Assembly (NCBI GenBank): GCA_900551715.1
Contig: URXG01000046.1
Coordinates: forward strand, 1 to 19,116
Length of the DNA: 19,116 bases
Direction: 5' to 3'
DNA from: an uncultured Blautia sp.
GTDB lineage: Bacteria > Bacillota > Clostridia > Lachnospirales > Lachnospiraceae
Part shown: positions 1 to 5,504 of the stretch, in pieces
How positions within the stretch are numbered: position 1 is the stretch's first letter
How the letters are laid out: every line of letters starts with the position of its first letter
Translations under genes and position numbers: made by a program
Notes under the pieces: model-generated
Told to the model about the DNA's origin: nothing
What the model saw: the letters and a program-made list of their open reading frames with translations, nothing else
Databases searched by the model: none

Positions 1-169
1 TGAGAAACCTTGCCGGGTAAGCTTTGCCCCGGTAGATGTATCATGAAGCTACTAAAGCAGTAAGCCTGTCGGTGGGCGTATTGCGGAGGGAATGTCAAAT
101 CAGCGACTGTGATGGGAGATACCGCAAGGGATAGGCTTTCGGACGCGGGTTCGATTCCCGCCAGGTCCA
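1..169 (+). ncRNA. ssrA: tmRNA (transfer-messenger RNA), 3' part only
   Basis: This is the 3' section of tmRNA, which rescues ribosomes stalled on broken mRNAs and tags the unfinished protein for degradation. The clearest sign is the 3' end: TTTCGGACGCGGGTTCGATT (138-157) gives a T-arm with stem GCGGG/CCCGC and loop TTCGATT, followed by the acceptor strand ending GGTCCA. This closely matches the 3' end of other bacterial tmRNAs. The preceding bases contain several short GC stems consistent with the tmRNA pseudoknots. The discriminator base is A169 and is followed by TTT, so the CCA tail is not encoded and must be added enzymatically. The 5' half, with the alanyl acceptor strand and probably the tag-peptide frame, lies before the window. 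Confidence 0.85.
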
Positions 170-172
170 TTT

Positions 173-214
173 AAACCAGATTTCACTGTAAAATATGTGA
201 AGTCTGGTTTTTTT
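173..214 (+). terminator. Rho-independent terminator of ssrA
   Basis: A 14-bp hairpin (173-186 with 197-210, one mismatch, 10-nt loop) ends in a run of T. It begins four bases after the tmRNA 3' end, so it very likely ends ssrA transcription and separates it from the regulator gene. Confidence 0.85.
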
Positions 215-228
215 GTGCAATAAAATCC

Positions 229-257
229 TTGACAAAACCAGTTAGATATCATAAACT
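229..257 (+). promoter_or_regulatory. Promoter of the Fur-family gene
   Basis: A perfect -35 TTGACA (229-234) is followed after 17 bp by TAAACT (252-257), a 4/6 match to the -10 consensus. The -10 lies inside the left copy of a direct repeat (251-260), so a protein bound there could block polymerase. The predicted start of transcription is near 264. Confidence 0.5.
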
Positions 258-280
258 TACGATAGTTATTATAAACTAAC
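251..280 (+). repeat. 20-bp-period direct repeat over promoter, candidate operator
   Basis: ATAAACTTAC (251-260) recurs as ATAAACTAAC (271-280), one mismatch, with starts exactly 20 bp apart, about two helical turns. The repeats cover the -10 and the first transcribed bases of the regulator gene. The segment AACTTACGAT (254-263) occurs again in reverse orientation at 852-861, just before the next promoter. Autoregulation is an inference. Confidence 0.4.
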
Positions 281-300
281 CAAATGTCGGGAGTGATGAG

Positions 301-783
301 ATGGAAGCAGCAAGAGAAATATCAAAGATCGAGACTTTGGATTTTACCATGAATTCCTGTCAGAATCAGCAGTATCAGAGAAGCAATATGCAGAGAAGCG
401 CCATTATGGACCGTCTTCGTCAGGAGGGCTGCAGGATCACCAGACAGAGAAAGATCATCCTTGATATCATTCTCAAAGAAGAGTGTACCTGCTGTAAAGA
501 GATTTATTTTATGGCATCCAAGAGAGATCCGAATATCGGAATGGCTACAATATACAGATTGATCAATCTTCTGGAGGAGATCGGTGCACTGAAACGTAAA
601 CGTGCCTACAGGATCTGTAATGAAGAAACACAGGTACATATGTGCAGTATTCAGCTGGATGACCATACCCTCATCCGCCTGGATGGAGACAAGCTGAAGG
701 ATATTATTCAGAAAGGTATGGAGAGTTGTGGCTATCTGCATGACAGACAGGTTCAGCGAGTTCTGGTGGAGAGTGGTGAATGA
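301..783 (+). CDS. Divergent Fur-family transcriptional regulator
   Basis: Product is 160 aa. Residues about 36-105 form the Fur-type winged helix; the stretch around residues 80-97 (GMATIYRLINLLEEIGAL) is the recognition-helix signature of Fur/PerR/Zur proteins. Family members repress metal uptake, peroxide or metal-efflux genes when a metal is bound. The C-terminal half is unusual: the His-rich HHHHLIC-type segment and CxxC zinc motifs of ordinary Fur are not visible, and this half is short. Cysteines cluster instead at residues 62, 64 and 65 (C-T-C-C) before the wing. The start at 301 is chosen because GGGAG (289-293) lies 7 nt upstream; the first 35 residues are an extension before the usual Fur start. 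It precedes a small membrane protein and a metal ATPase, which suggests a local metal-sensing role. Which metal it senses cannot be read from sequence. Confidence 0.85.
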   Translation: MEAAREISKIETLDFTMNSCQNQQYQRSNMQRSAIMDRLRQEGCRITRQRKIILDIILKEECTCCKEIYFMASKRDPNIGMATIYRLINLLEEIGALKRKRAYRICNEETQVHMCSIQLDDHTLIRLDGDKLKDIIQKGMESCGYLHDRQVQRVLVESGE

Positions 784-834
784 TACCATTCTTTGCCAGA
801 ATTCCATGAAGACAGGTTTCTTTTTACATACAAA

Positions 835-849
835 TGAGAAAATTTCTCA
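835..849. promoter_or_regulatory. 7-1-7 inverted repeat, candidate Fur-family box
   Basis: TGAGAAA-A-TTTCTCA is a perfect 7-1-7 dyad. Known operators of Fur, PerR and Zur in Gram-positives share this 7-1-7 geometry, and the outer TGA/TCA matches the Fur box. It lies between the Fur-family gene and the next promoter. Binding is inferred. Confidence 0.45.
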
Positions 850-865
850 ACATCGTAAGTTAGGC

Positions 866-893
866 TGGACTTTTATTTTGACTTGCCTATAAT
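866..893 (+). promoter_or_regulatory. Likely promoter of the small-protein/ATPase unit
   Basis: A perfect TATAAT (888-893) lies 16 bp after TGGACT (866-871), a 4/6 match to the -35. TTGACT at 878-883 is an alternative -35 but is poorly spaced to the second TATAAT at 897-902. The reverse-oriented ATCGTAAGTT (852-861) lies immediately upstream. Confidence 0.4.
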
Positions 894-948
894 GTTTATA
901 ATACAAAGAAAACAAATAAACTCAAATACAATACAGGAGGATTTAAAC

Positions 949-1257
949 ATGAAATTCAATACAAAACACAATGGATTATTCGCAGCTGGAGTATTATTCG
1001 GAACAGCAGGTATCAAGGTTCTTTCCAGCAAAGATGCAAAGAAATTTTACACAAACTGCACAGCAGCAGTTCTTCGTGCCAAGACATGTGTGATGAACAC
1101 TGTTTCCAAAGTTCAGGCAAATGCAGAAGACATTTACGCAGAAGCACAGCAGATCAATGAAGATCGTGCAGCAGCAGAAGAATTTGAAGATACTGCAGAG
1201 GAAGCTGTAGAAGAGACAGCAGCAGAAGAAACAGAAGAAACTGCTACAGAAGAGTAA
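949..1257 (+). CDS. Small membrane-anchored protein with acidic tail (DUF6110-like)
   Basis: Product is 102 aa, starting at the ATG at 949, which has a perfect AGGAGG (935-940) 8 nt upstream; an upstream in-frame start at 883 falls inside the promoter and is rejected. Residues 9-26 are hydrophobic with a GxxxG step (G14, G18), consistent with a single membrane anchor or hairpin. Residues 27-70 contain two cysteines (37 and 47) and predicted helix. The tail from 77 to 102 is low-complexity, with 14 acidic residues in 26 plus Ala and Thr. I recall this family from Lachnospiraceae next to metal-transport P-type ATPases and think it corresponds to DUF6110, but cannot confirm it here. Its function is unknown. 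The position directly before the ATPase suggests an accessory role, and the acidic tail could hold metal cations; that is speculation. Confidence 0.8.
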   Translation: MKFNTKHNGLFAAGVLFGTAGIKVLSSKDAKKFYTNCTAAVLRAKTCVMNTVSKVQANAEDIYAEAQQINEDRAAAEEFEDTAEEAVEETAAEETEETATEE

Positions 1258-1270
1258 TTAAGAGAGACAG

Positions 1271-1302
1271 CACCTGTGGTAACAGAGCCACAGGTGTTTT
1301 TT
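1271..1302 (+). terminator. Intrinsic terminator or attenuator between small protein and ATPase
   Basis: Perfect 9-bp stem CACCTGTGG/CCACAGGTG (1271-1279 with 1288-1296) followed by TTTTTT (1297-1302). No promoter is evident between it and the ATPase start, so partial read-through probably sets a higher level of the small protein than of the pump. Confidence 0.75.
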
Positions 1303-1322
1303 CGCAGGAGGAAGATGTAAAT

Positions 1323-3395
1323 ATGAAATTCAAAATAGAGCACGAGATCAGAGGCAGAATAAGGCTTCATATCCATCAGAAGAAAATGTCCTGCAGACAG
1401 GCAGATCAGCTGGAATATTTCCTGACAAATCTTGCCATGGTCACATCTGCCAAAGTCGTAGAGCGTAATCAGGATGCTGTGATTTGCTTTACAGGAGACA
1501 GAAATAAAGTCCTGAGAGCAGTTCAGAGTTTTTCCTACGAAAAAGCAGAAGCACCAGAAAGTTATCTGCAGAACTCAGGAAGAGAAATGAACAGTGAATA
1601 CTGGGAAAAAATGGTGAACCATGTAGTGATCCATTACAGCAAGAAGCTGTTCCTGCCAGTACCTGTACGCAATGTTCTCACAGGACTGAAGTCTATCAAA
1701 TACATATGGAAAGGTGTACGTACCCTTGCAAAAGGTAAGATCGAAGTCCCGGTTCTGGATGCTACGGCTATCGGTGTATCCATATTCAGAAGTGACTTCA
1801 AGACAGCTTCATCTGTCATGTTCCTTCTGGGGTTTGGAGAGATCCTGGAAGACTGGACCCACAAGAAGTCTGTAGATGACCTTGCAAGAAGCATGTCTCT
1901 GAATGTAAGTAAGGTATGGCTTGTGACAGACGGTCAGGAAGTACTGGTAAATTCTGACCAGATCAAATCTGGAGATCAGGTCCGTATCCATATGGGTAAT
2001 GTGATCCCGTTTGATGGTATTGTAACAGATGGCGAAGCTATGGTTAATCAGGCATCCCTTACAGGAGAATCCATGCCTGTAGTCAAGAGAGAGGCAGGCT
2101 ATGCTTATGCAGGTACTGTTGTAGAAGAAGGCGAAATCACCATCCGCGTAAAAGAAACATCCGGTTCTACCAAGTTTGAAAAGATCGTTACTATGATCGA
2201 AGAAACAGAGAAACTGAAGTCAGCAGTAGAAAGTAACGCAGAGCATCTGGCAGACAGACTGGTTCCTTATACACTGGCAGGTACAGCATTTACTTATGCA
2301 CTTACCAGAAATGTTACCAAGGCACTATCTATCCTTATGGTAGACTTCTCCTGTGCACTGAAATTGGCTATGCCGATTTCTGTACTTGCAGCGATCAGAG
2401 AGGCCAATGCCCATCATATCACAGTAAAAGGCGGTAAATTCCTGGAAGCAGTAGCAGAGGCAGACACCATTGTTTTTGATAAGACCGGTACACTGACCAA
2501 AGCACAGCCTACTGTTGTTGATATAGTTTCCTTTAATGGAGAAAGCAAGGATAATCTTCTGCGTCTGGCAGCCTGCATGGAAGAACATTTCCCCCATTCT
2601 ATGGCAAAAGCTGTTATGGACGCAGCAAAAGAACGTGGTCTCACACATGAAGAGATGCATTCCAAAGTAGAGTACATTGTGGCTCATGGTATCTCCACAA
2701 GTGTCAACGGACATAAGGCAATTATCGGAAGCCATCATTTTGTGTTTGAAGATGAGAAATGCAATATTCCAGAAGATAAAGAAGAACTGTTCCAGAATCT
2801 CCCGGCAGAATATTCCCATTTGTATCTGGGAATCGACGGAGAACTGGCAGCAGTAATCTGTATCGAAGATCCTCTTCGTAAAGAAGCACCGGAAGTAGTG
2901 AAGGCACTGAGAGCAGCAGGATTTTCACAGATCGTTATGATGACCGGAGACAGTGACCGTACAGCAAAAGCCATTGCTCATAAAGTAGGCGTGGACAAGT
3001 ATTATTCCGAGGTTCTTCCGGAAGACAAGGCCAGATTTATTGAGGAAGAAAAGGCCAAAGGTCACAAGGTCCTGATGGTTGGTGACGGTATCAATGATTC
3101 ACCGGCACTTTCTGCAGCAGATGTAGGTATTGCTATCAGTGATGGTGCAGAGCTTGCAAGAGAGATTGCAGACATTACCATCGGAGCAGATGATCTGTCT
3201 GTGATGGTGACTCTGAAAGAGATCAGCAATGGTCTTATGAACAAGATCCATAAGAACTACAGAAGAATCGTAGGTATCAACGGAAGTCTTATCGTACTTG
3301 GAGTTACCGGTGTGATCCAGCCTACCATGTCCGCACTTCTACATAATACATCCACATTGTTGATCGGTATGGACTCTATGAAATCTGTTTTATAA
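1323..3395 (+). CDS. P1B-type heavy-metal translocating ATPase, atypical metal site
   Basis: Product is 690 aa; AGGAGG at 1306-1311 supports the start. The N-terminus (about 1-75, R10-G-R-I-R-L-H) resembles an HMA-like fold but lacks the metal-binding CxxC. Then follow membrane segments, an actuator domain with T247-G-E-S, the phosphorylation motif D386-K-T-G-T, a nucleotide domain with H422-F-P-H-S, M-T-G-D near 540, and the hinge G-D588-G-x-N-D. The family exports or delivers transition metals across the cytoplasmic membrane using ATP. The membrane metal site, normally C-P-C, reads D-F-S343-C344-A-L-K-L-A-M-P, so the central proline is missing. The C-terminal membrane part has H-N-x-S-T near the end. 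This points to a subgroup outside the Cu and Zn/Cd pumps; iron or manganese would fit the flavodoxin-linked context, but the substrate is not proven. Confidence 0.9.
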   Translation: MKFKIEHEIRGRIRLHIHQKKMSCRQADQLEYFLTNLAMVTSAKVVERNQDAVICFTGDRNKVLRAVQSFSYEKAEAPESYLQNSGREMNSEYWEKMVNHVVIHYSKKLFLPVPVRNVLTGLKSIKYIWKGVRTLAKGKIEVPVLDATAIGVSIFRSDFKTASSVMFLLGFGEILEDWTHKKSVDDLARSMSLNVSKVWLVTDGQEVLVNSDQIKSGDQVRIHMGNVIPFDGIVTDGEAMVNQASLTGESMPVVKREAGYAYAGTVVEEGEITIRVKETSGSTKFEKIVTMIEETEKLKSAVESNAEHLADRLVPYTLAGTAFTYALTRNVTKALSILMVDFSCALKLAMPISVLAAIREANAHHITVKGGKFLEAVAEADTIVFDKTGTLTKAQPTVVDIVSFNGESKDNLLRLAACMEEHFPHSMAKAVMDAAKERGLTHEEMHSKVEYIVAHGISTSVNGHKAIIGSHHFVFEDEKCNIPEDKEELFQNLPAEYSHLYLGIDGELAAVICIEDPLRKEAPEVVKALRAAGFSQIVMMTGDSDRTAKAIAHKVGVDKYYSEVLPEDKARFIEEEKAKGHKVLMVGDGINDSPALSAADVGIAISDGAELAREIADITIGADDLSVMVTLKEISNGLMNKIHKNYRRIVGINGSLIVLGVTGVIQPTMSALLHNTSTLLIGMDSMKSVL

Positions 3396-3423
3396 AAAAT
3401 AAAAAGTTAAATAAAAAAAACTC

Positions 3424-3452
3424 TTGACAGCAATAAGTGGATATAGTACTAT
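3424..3452 (+). promoter_or_regulatory. Promoter of the DUF3793-flavodoxin unit
   Basis: Perfect -35 TTGACA (3424-3429), 17-bp spacer, then TACTAT (3447-3452, 4/6). Transcription would start near 3459, just where the first TTAGTT..ACTAA dyad begins, an arrangement typical of repression. Confidence 0.6.
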
Positions 3453-3459
3453 CAGGGTA

Positions 3460-3476
3460 GTTAGTTGATACTAATC
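3460..3476. promoter_or_regulatory. Dyad operator candidate, copy 1
   Basis: GTTAGTTGATACTAATC contains the inverted repeat TTAGT/ACTAA. It differs from copy 2 (3530-3546) at 2 of 17 positions and lies right after the -10, over the predicted transcription start. The TTAG...CTAA form resembles DtxR/MntR-class boxes more than Fur boxes, but the regulator is unknown. Confidence 0.5.
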
Positions 3477-3487
3477 AAGAGAACGTT

Positions 3488-3517
3488 ATTTACGGGTATG
3501 GAGACATATCCGTAAAT
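3488..3517 (+). promoter_or_regulatory. Long leader hairpin with GAGA (GNRA) tetraloop
   Basis: ATTTACGGGTATG (3488-3500) pairs with CATATCCGTAAAT (3505-3517) over 13 bp, with only one G-U wobble, and is capped by GAGA, a GNRA tetraloop. No T-run follows, so it is not an intrinsic terminator. It lies between the twin dyads in the 5' leader of the DUF3793 gene. Its role is unknown: RNA stability, protein binding or ligand sensing. Confidence 0.6.
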
Positions 3518-3529
3518 TTAAAACCTTAG

Positions 3530-3546
3530 GTTAGTTAAAACTAATC
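3530..3546. promoter_or_regulatory. Dyad operator candidate, copy 2
   Basis: GTTAGTTAAAACTAATC holds TTAGTT-AA-AACTAA, a 6-2-6 inverted repeat, exactly 70 bp downstream of copy 1 and inside the transcribed leader. Two sites would allow looping or a downstream roadblock; this is inferred. Confidence 0.5.
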
Positions 3547-3572
3547 CACTTTCTGTGCATAAACAGACGAAA

Positions 3573-3599
3573 ACAGGAAACAGTAACAAAAATTCCTGT
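3573..3599 (+). promoter_or_regulatory. Second leader hairpin
   Basis: ACAGGAA (3573-3579) and TTCCTGT (3593-3599) form a perfect 7-bp stem with a 13-nt A-rich loop. It stands 23 nt before the GGGGG ribosome binding site of the DUF3793 gene and is not followed by a T-run. Confidence 0.35.
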
Positions 3600-3635
3600 A
3601 AACAGAATATTACATGGATAACGGGGGATATCAGG

Positions 3636-4199
3636 ATGTTAGAATCAGAGATCATTGCTCATTGCGCTCCAACTCTGGCAGGAATCAAGACTGCAAATAT
3701 GTTCAGCTATAATGCAAAAAAACCACAGGATCTTAACAGAGAGATCCGGGAAATTAATCAGAAACTGAATCATAAAGGTGTGTTTGTGGAGATTTTGAGA
3801 ACCAGTGATAAGCGTGCCCTGATCTATGTATACAGAAGGAAAAATCTGGAAGCAGATCTGAAAAGAGAAGGTGCAGAAAACCTTCTTCGGACCTGCGGTT
3901 ACGAATGTAGTGAAGCAGGGAACTGTGAGAACTGTATCCGGCACCTCCAGTCCCGTTTCACCGGGTATGATTGTTTTCCCCACGAGGTTGGTCTGTTTCT
4001 GGGATATCCCCTTGATGATGTAAAGGGATTTATTGAGCAGAAAGGAAAAAATTATAAATGCTGCGGAATCTGGAAAGTGTATGGAGATCCACAACAGACC
4101 CAGGATATTTTTCGCAAACTGAAAAAGTGTTCTGAGATCTACAGACGGCTTTTTGAAGATGGACGAAGAAATATTCTTCAGCTTACTGTTGCAGCATAA
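3636..4199 (+). CDS. DUF3793 family protein
   Basis: Product is 187 aa. The ATG at 3636 has GGGGGA (3623-3628) 7 nt upstream and begins the conserved part; the frame is open upstream to a GTG at 3555, but that lies in the leader and has no good ribosome site. Recognisable family features are H9-C-A-P-T-L-A-G near the start, a Cys-rich segment at residues 87-100 (C87, C91, C97, C100), F114-P-H-E-V-G-L-F-L-G-Y-P, and K141-C-C-G-x-W-K-V-Y-G-D. The protein is predicted soluble. The many conserved Cys and the H-E pair could bind metal or a cofactor, but the biochemical function of DUF3793 is not known to me. It shares a transcript with flavodoxin (24-nt gap), which suggests a role in electron transfer or in the iron-limitation response. 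Confidence 0.85.
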   Translation: MLESEIIAHCAPTLAGIKTANMFSYNAKKPQDLNREIREINQKLNHKGVFVEILRTSDKRALIYVYRRKNLEADLKREGAENLLRTCGYECSEAGNCENCIRHLQSRFTGYDCFPHEVGLFLGYPLDDVKGFIEQKGKNYKCCGIWKVYGDPQQTQDIFRKLKKCSEIYRRLFEDGRRNILQLTVAA

Positions 4200-4223
4200 A
4201 AAGAAAGGATAAGGTGGAAGATC

Positions 4224-4646
4224 ATGAGTAAAGTAGCAGTTGTATATTGGAGTTCAACAGGTAACACAGAGGCAATGGCAAACGCAGTGGCGGAGGGAGC
4301 AAAAGAAGCAGGGGCAGAAGTTACAAAATTCGAGACCGCTGATTTCTCCGCAGACAAAGTAGGCGAATTTGACGCCATCGCATTTGGATGCCCGGCTATG
4401 GGAGATGAAGTTCTGGAAGAAGATGAATTTGAACCTCTTTACAGCTCATGTGAACCAGAACTTTCCGGCAAAAAAGTTGGTCTTTTCGGATCCTATGGAT
4501 GGGGAGACGGAGACTGGATGAGAAATTGGGAAGAATCCTGTAAAGGTGCAGGTGCAGCTCTCGTAGGCGAAGGTGTGATCTGTCAGGAAGAGCCAGACGA
4601 CGAAGCAGTAGAAAACTGCAAAGCTCTTGGAAAATCACTTGCATAA
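4224..4646 (+). CDS. Short-chain flavodoxin
   Basis: Product is 140 aa, the usual size of a clostridial short-chain flavodoxin. It carries FMN as a low-potential one-electron carrier in the cytoplasm and typically replaces ferredoxin when iron is scarce. The phosphate loop S10-S-T-G-N-T15 is intact; the isoalloxazine loops are F54-G-C-P-A-M-G-D and G89-S-Y-G-W-G-D-G96, with W93 in the usual stacking position. The sequence strongly resembles the well-known Clostridium flavodoxins. Ribosome binding sequence AAGGTGG (4211-4217) precedes the ATG. It is the second gene of the unit started near 3459, so it should share the dyad-controlled expression of DUF3793. No clear GC-rich terminator follows. 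Confidence 0.95.
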   Translation: MSKVAVVYWSSTGNTEAMANAVAEGAKEAGAEVTKFETADFSADKVGEFDAIAFGCPAMGDEVLEEDEFEPLYSSCEPELSGKKVGLFGSYGWGDGDWMRNWEESCKGAGAALVGEGVICQEEPDDEAVENCKALGKSLA

Positions 4647-4715
4647 ACAAAATGCAGATAAAAACAGTTAAATAAGAAAAAATTATTTCCCCCGTTCACA
4701 AATCCAACATAAATC

Positions 4716-4736
4716 TCTGGTATGATGATAACCAGA
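4716..4736. promoter_or_regulatory. Inverted repeat around a -10-like element before the two-component system
   Basis: TCTGGT (4716-4721) and ACCAGA (4731-4736) flank a 9-bp spacer; TATGAT (4721-4726, 5/6 to -10) overlaps it. The nearest -35-like TTCACA (4695-4700) is 20 bp away, longer than usual, as seen at activator-dependent promoters. It may be the promoter and operator of the downstream two-component genes. Confidence 0.35.
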
Positions 4737-4820
4737 AATAAAACAGAATACCAGCCTTAAGATCCTATAAGCAAAGGTACTGTTTACAATACAAAGGAAA
4801 AGTGAACGGAGGAATTTAAT

Positions 4821-5504
4821 ATGGAAAATCCGAAGATTCTTGTAGTAGATGATGAAAGCCGTATGCGTAAGCTGGTAAGAGATTTCCTCGAAAAAAAAGG
4901 TTTTGTGGTAATGGAAGCCGGAGATGGGGAAGAAGCCATGGATATCTTTTATGAAGAGAAAGATATTGCACTGATCCTTCTGGATGTGATGATGCCCAAA
5001 ATGGATGGATGGGAAGTCTGCAGGGAGATTCGTAAAAACTCCAAAGTTCCCATTATCATGCTGACTGCAAGAGGCGATGAGAGAGATGAGCTTCTGGGAT
5101 TTGATCTTGGAGTAGATGAATACATTTCCAAGCCTTTCAGCCCCAAGATCCTGGTGGCAAGAGTAGAGGCTATCCTGAGGCGGACAGGACAGGATACAGT
5201 AAACGATGTACTGTCAGCCGGTGGCATTGTCATTGACAAGGCAGCACATATGGCAACAGTAGATGGTGCGCCAATGGAACTGAGTTTCAAAGAATTTGAA
5301 CTCCTTACGTATTTCATGGAGAATCAGGGAATCGCTCTTTCCAGAGAAAAGATCCTGAATTCTGTCTGGAATTATGATTACTTCGGAGATGCCCGTACCA
5401 TAGATACCCATGTTAAGAAACTGAGGAGCAAAATGGGCGAGAAAGGTGAATATATCAAGACTGTCTGGGGTATGGGATACAAATTTGAGGTTGACGGAAA
5501 ATAA
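4821..5504 (+). CDS. OmpR/PhoB-family response regulator
   Basis: Product is 227 aa. Receiver domain about residues 4-118 with acidic pocket D10-D11, phosphoacceptor D55, switch T82 and K104-P. The winged-helix DNA-binding domain of the OmpR type covers about 133-225 (motifs SFKEFELL, DARTIDTHVKKLR and GMGYKF). The phosphorylated dimer binds promoter DNA. The start is supported by GGAGG (4808-4812) 8 nt upstream. Its stop codon overlaps the start of the kinase by one base, so the two are translationally coupled and are very likely partners. The regulated genes are not evident; neighbouring flavodoxin and flippase genes are only candidates by position. The receiver and DNA-binding residues all look intact. 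Confidence 0.95.
   Translation: MENPKILVVDDESRMRKLVRDFLEKKGFVVMEAGDGEEAMDIFYEEKDIALILLDVMMPKMDGWEVCREIRKNSKVPIIMLTARGDERDELLGFDLGVDEYISKPFSPKILVARVEAILRRTGQDTVNDVLSAGGIVIDKAAHMATVDGAPMELSFKEFELLTYFMENQGIALSREKILNSVWNYDYFGDARTIDTHVKKLRSKMGEKGEYIKTVWGMGYKFEVDGK

Noticed and set aside
883..948. Upstream in-frame extension of the small acidic protein
   Set aside because: It would start inside the promoter -10 region; the ATG at 949 has a perfect AGGAGG at the right distance.
1180..1257. Short tandem repeat encoding the acidic tail
   Set aside because: The GCAGAAGAA-like units are irregular and explained by the coding of Ala/Glu/Thr; no exact period holds.
3555..3635. GTG start giving 27 extra residues to the DUF3793 protein
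   Set aside because: The extension is Asn/Lys-rich, overlaps the second leader stem and has no ribosome site; the ATG at 3636 does.
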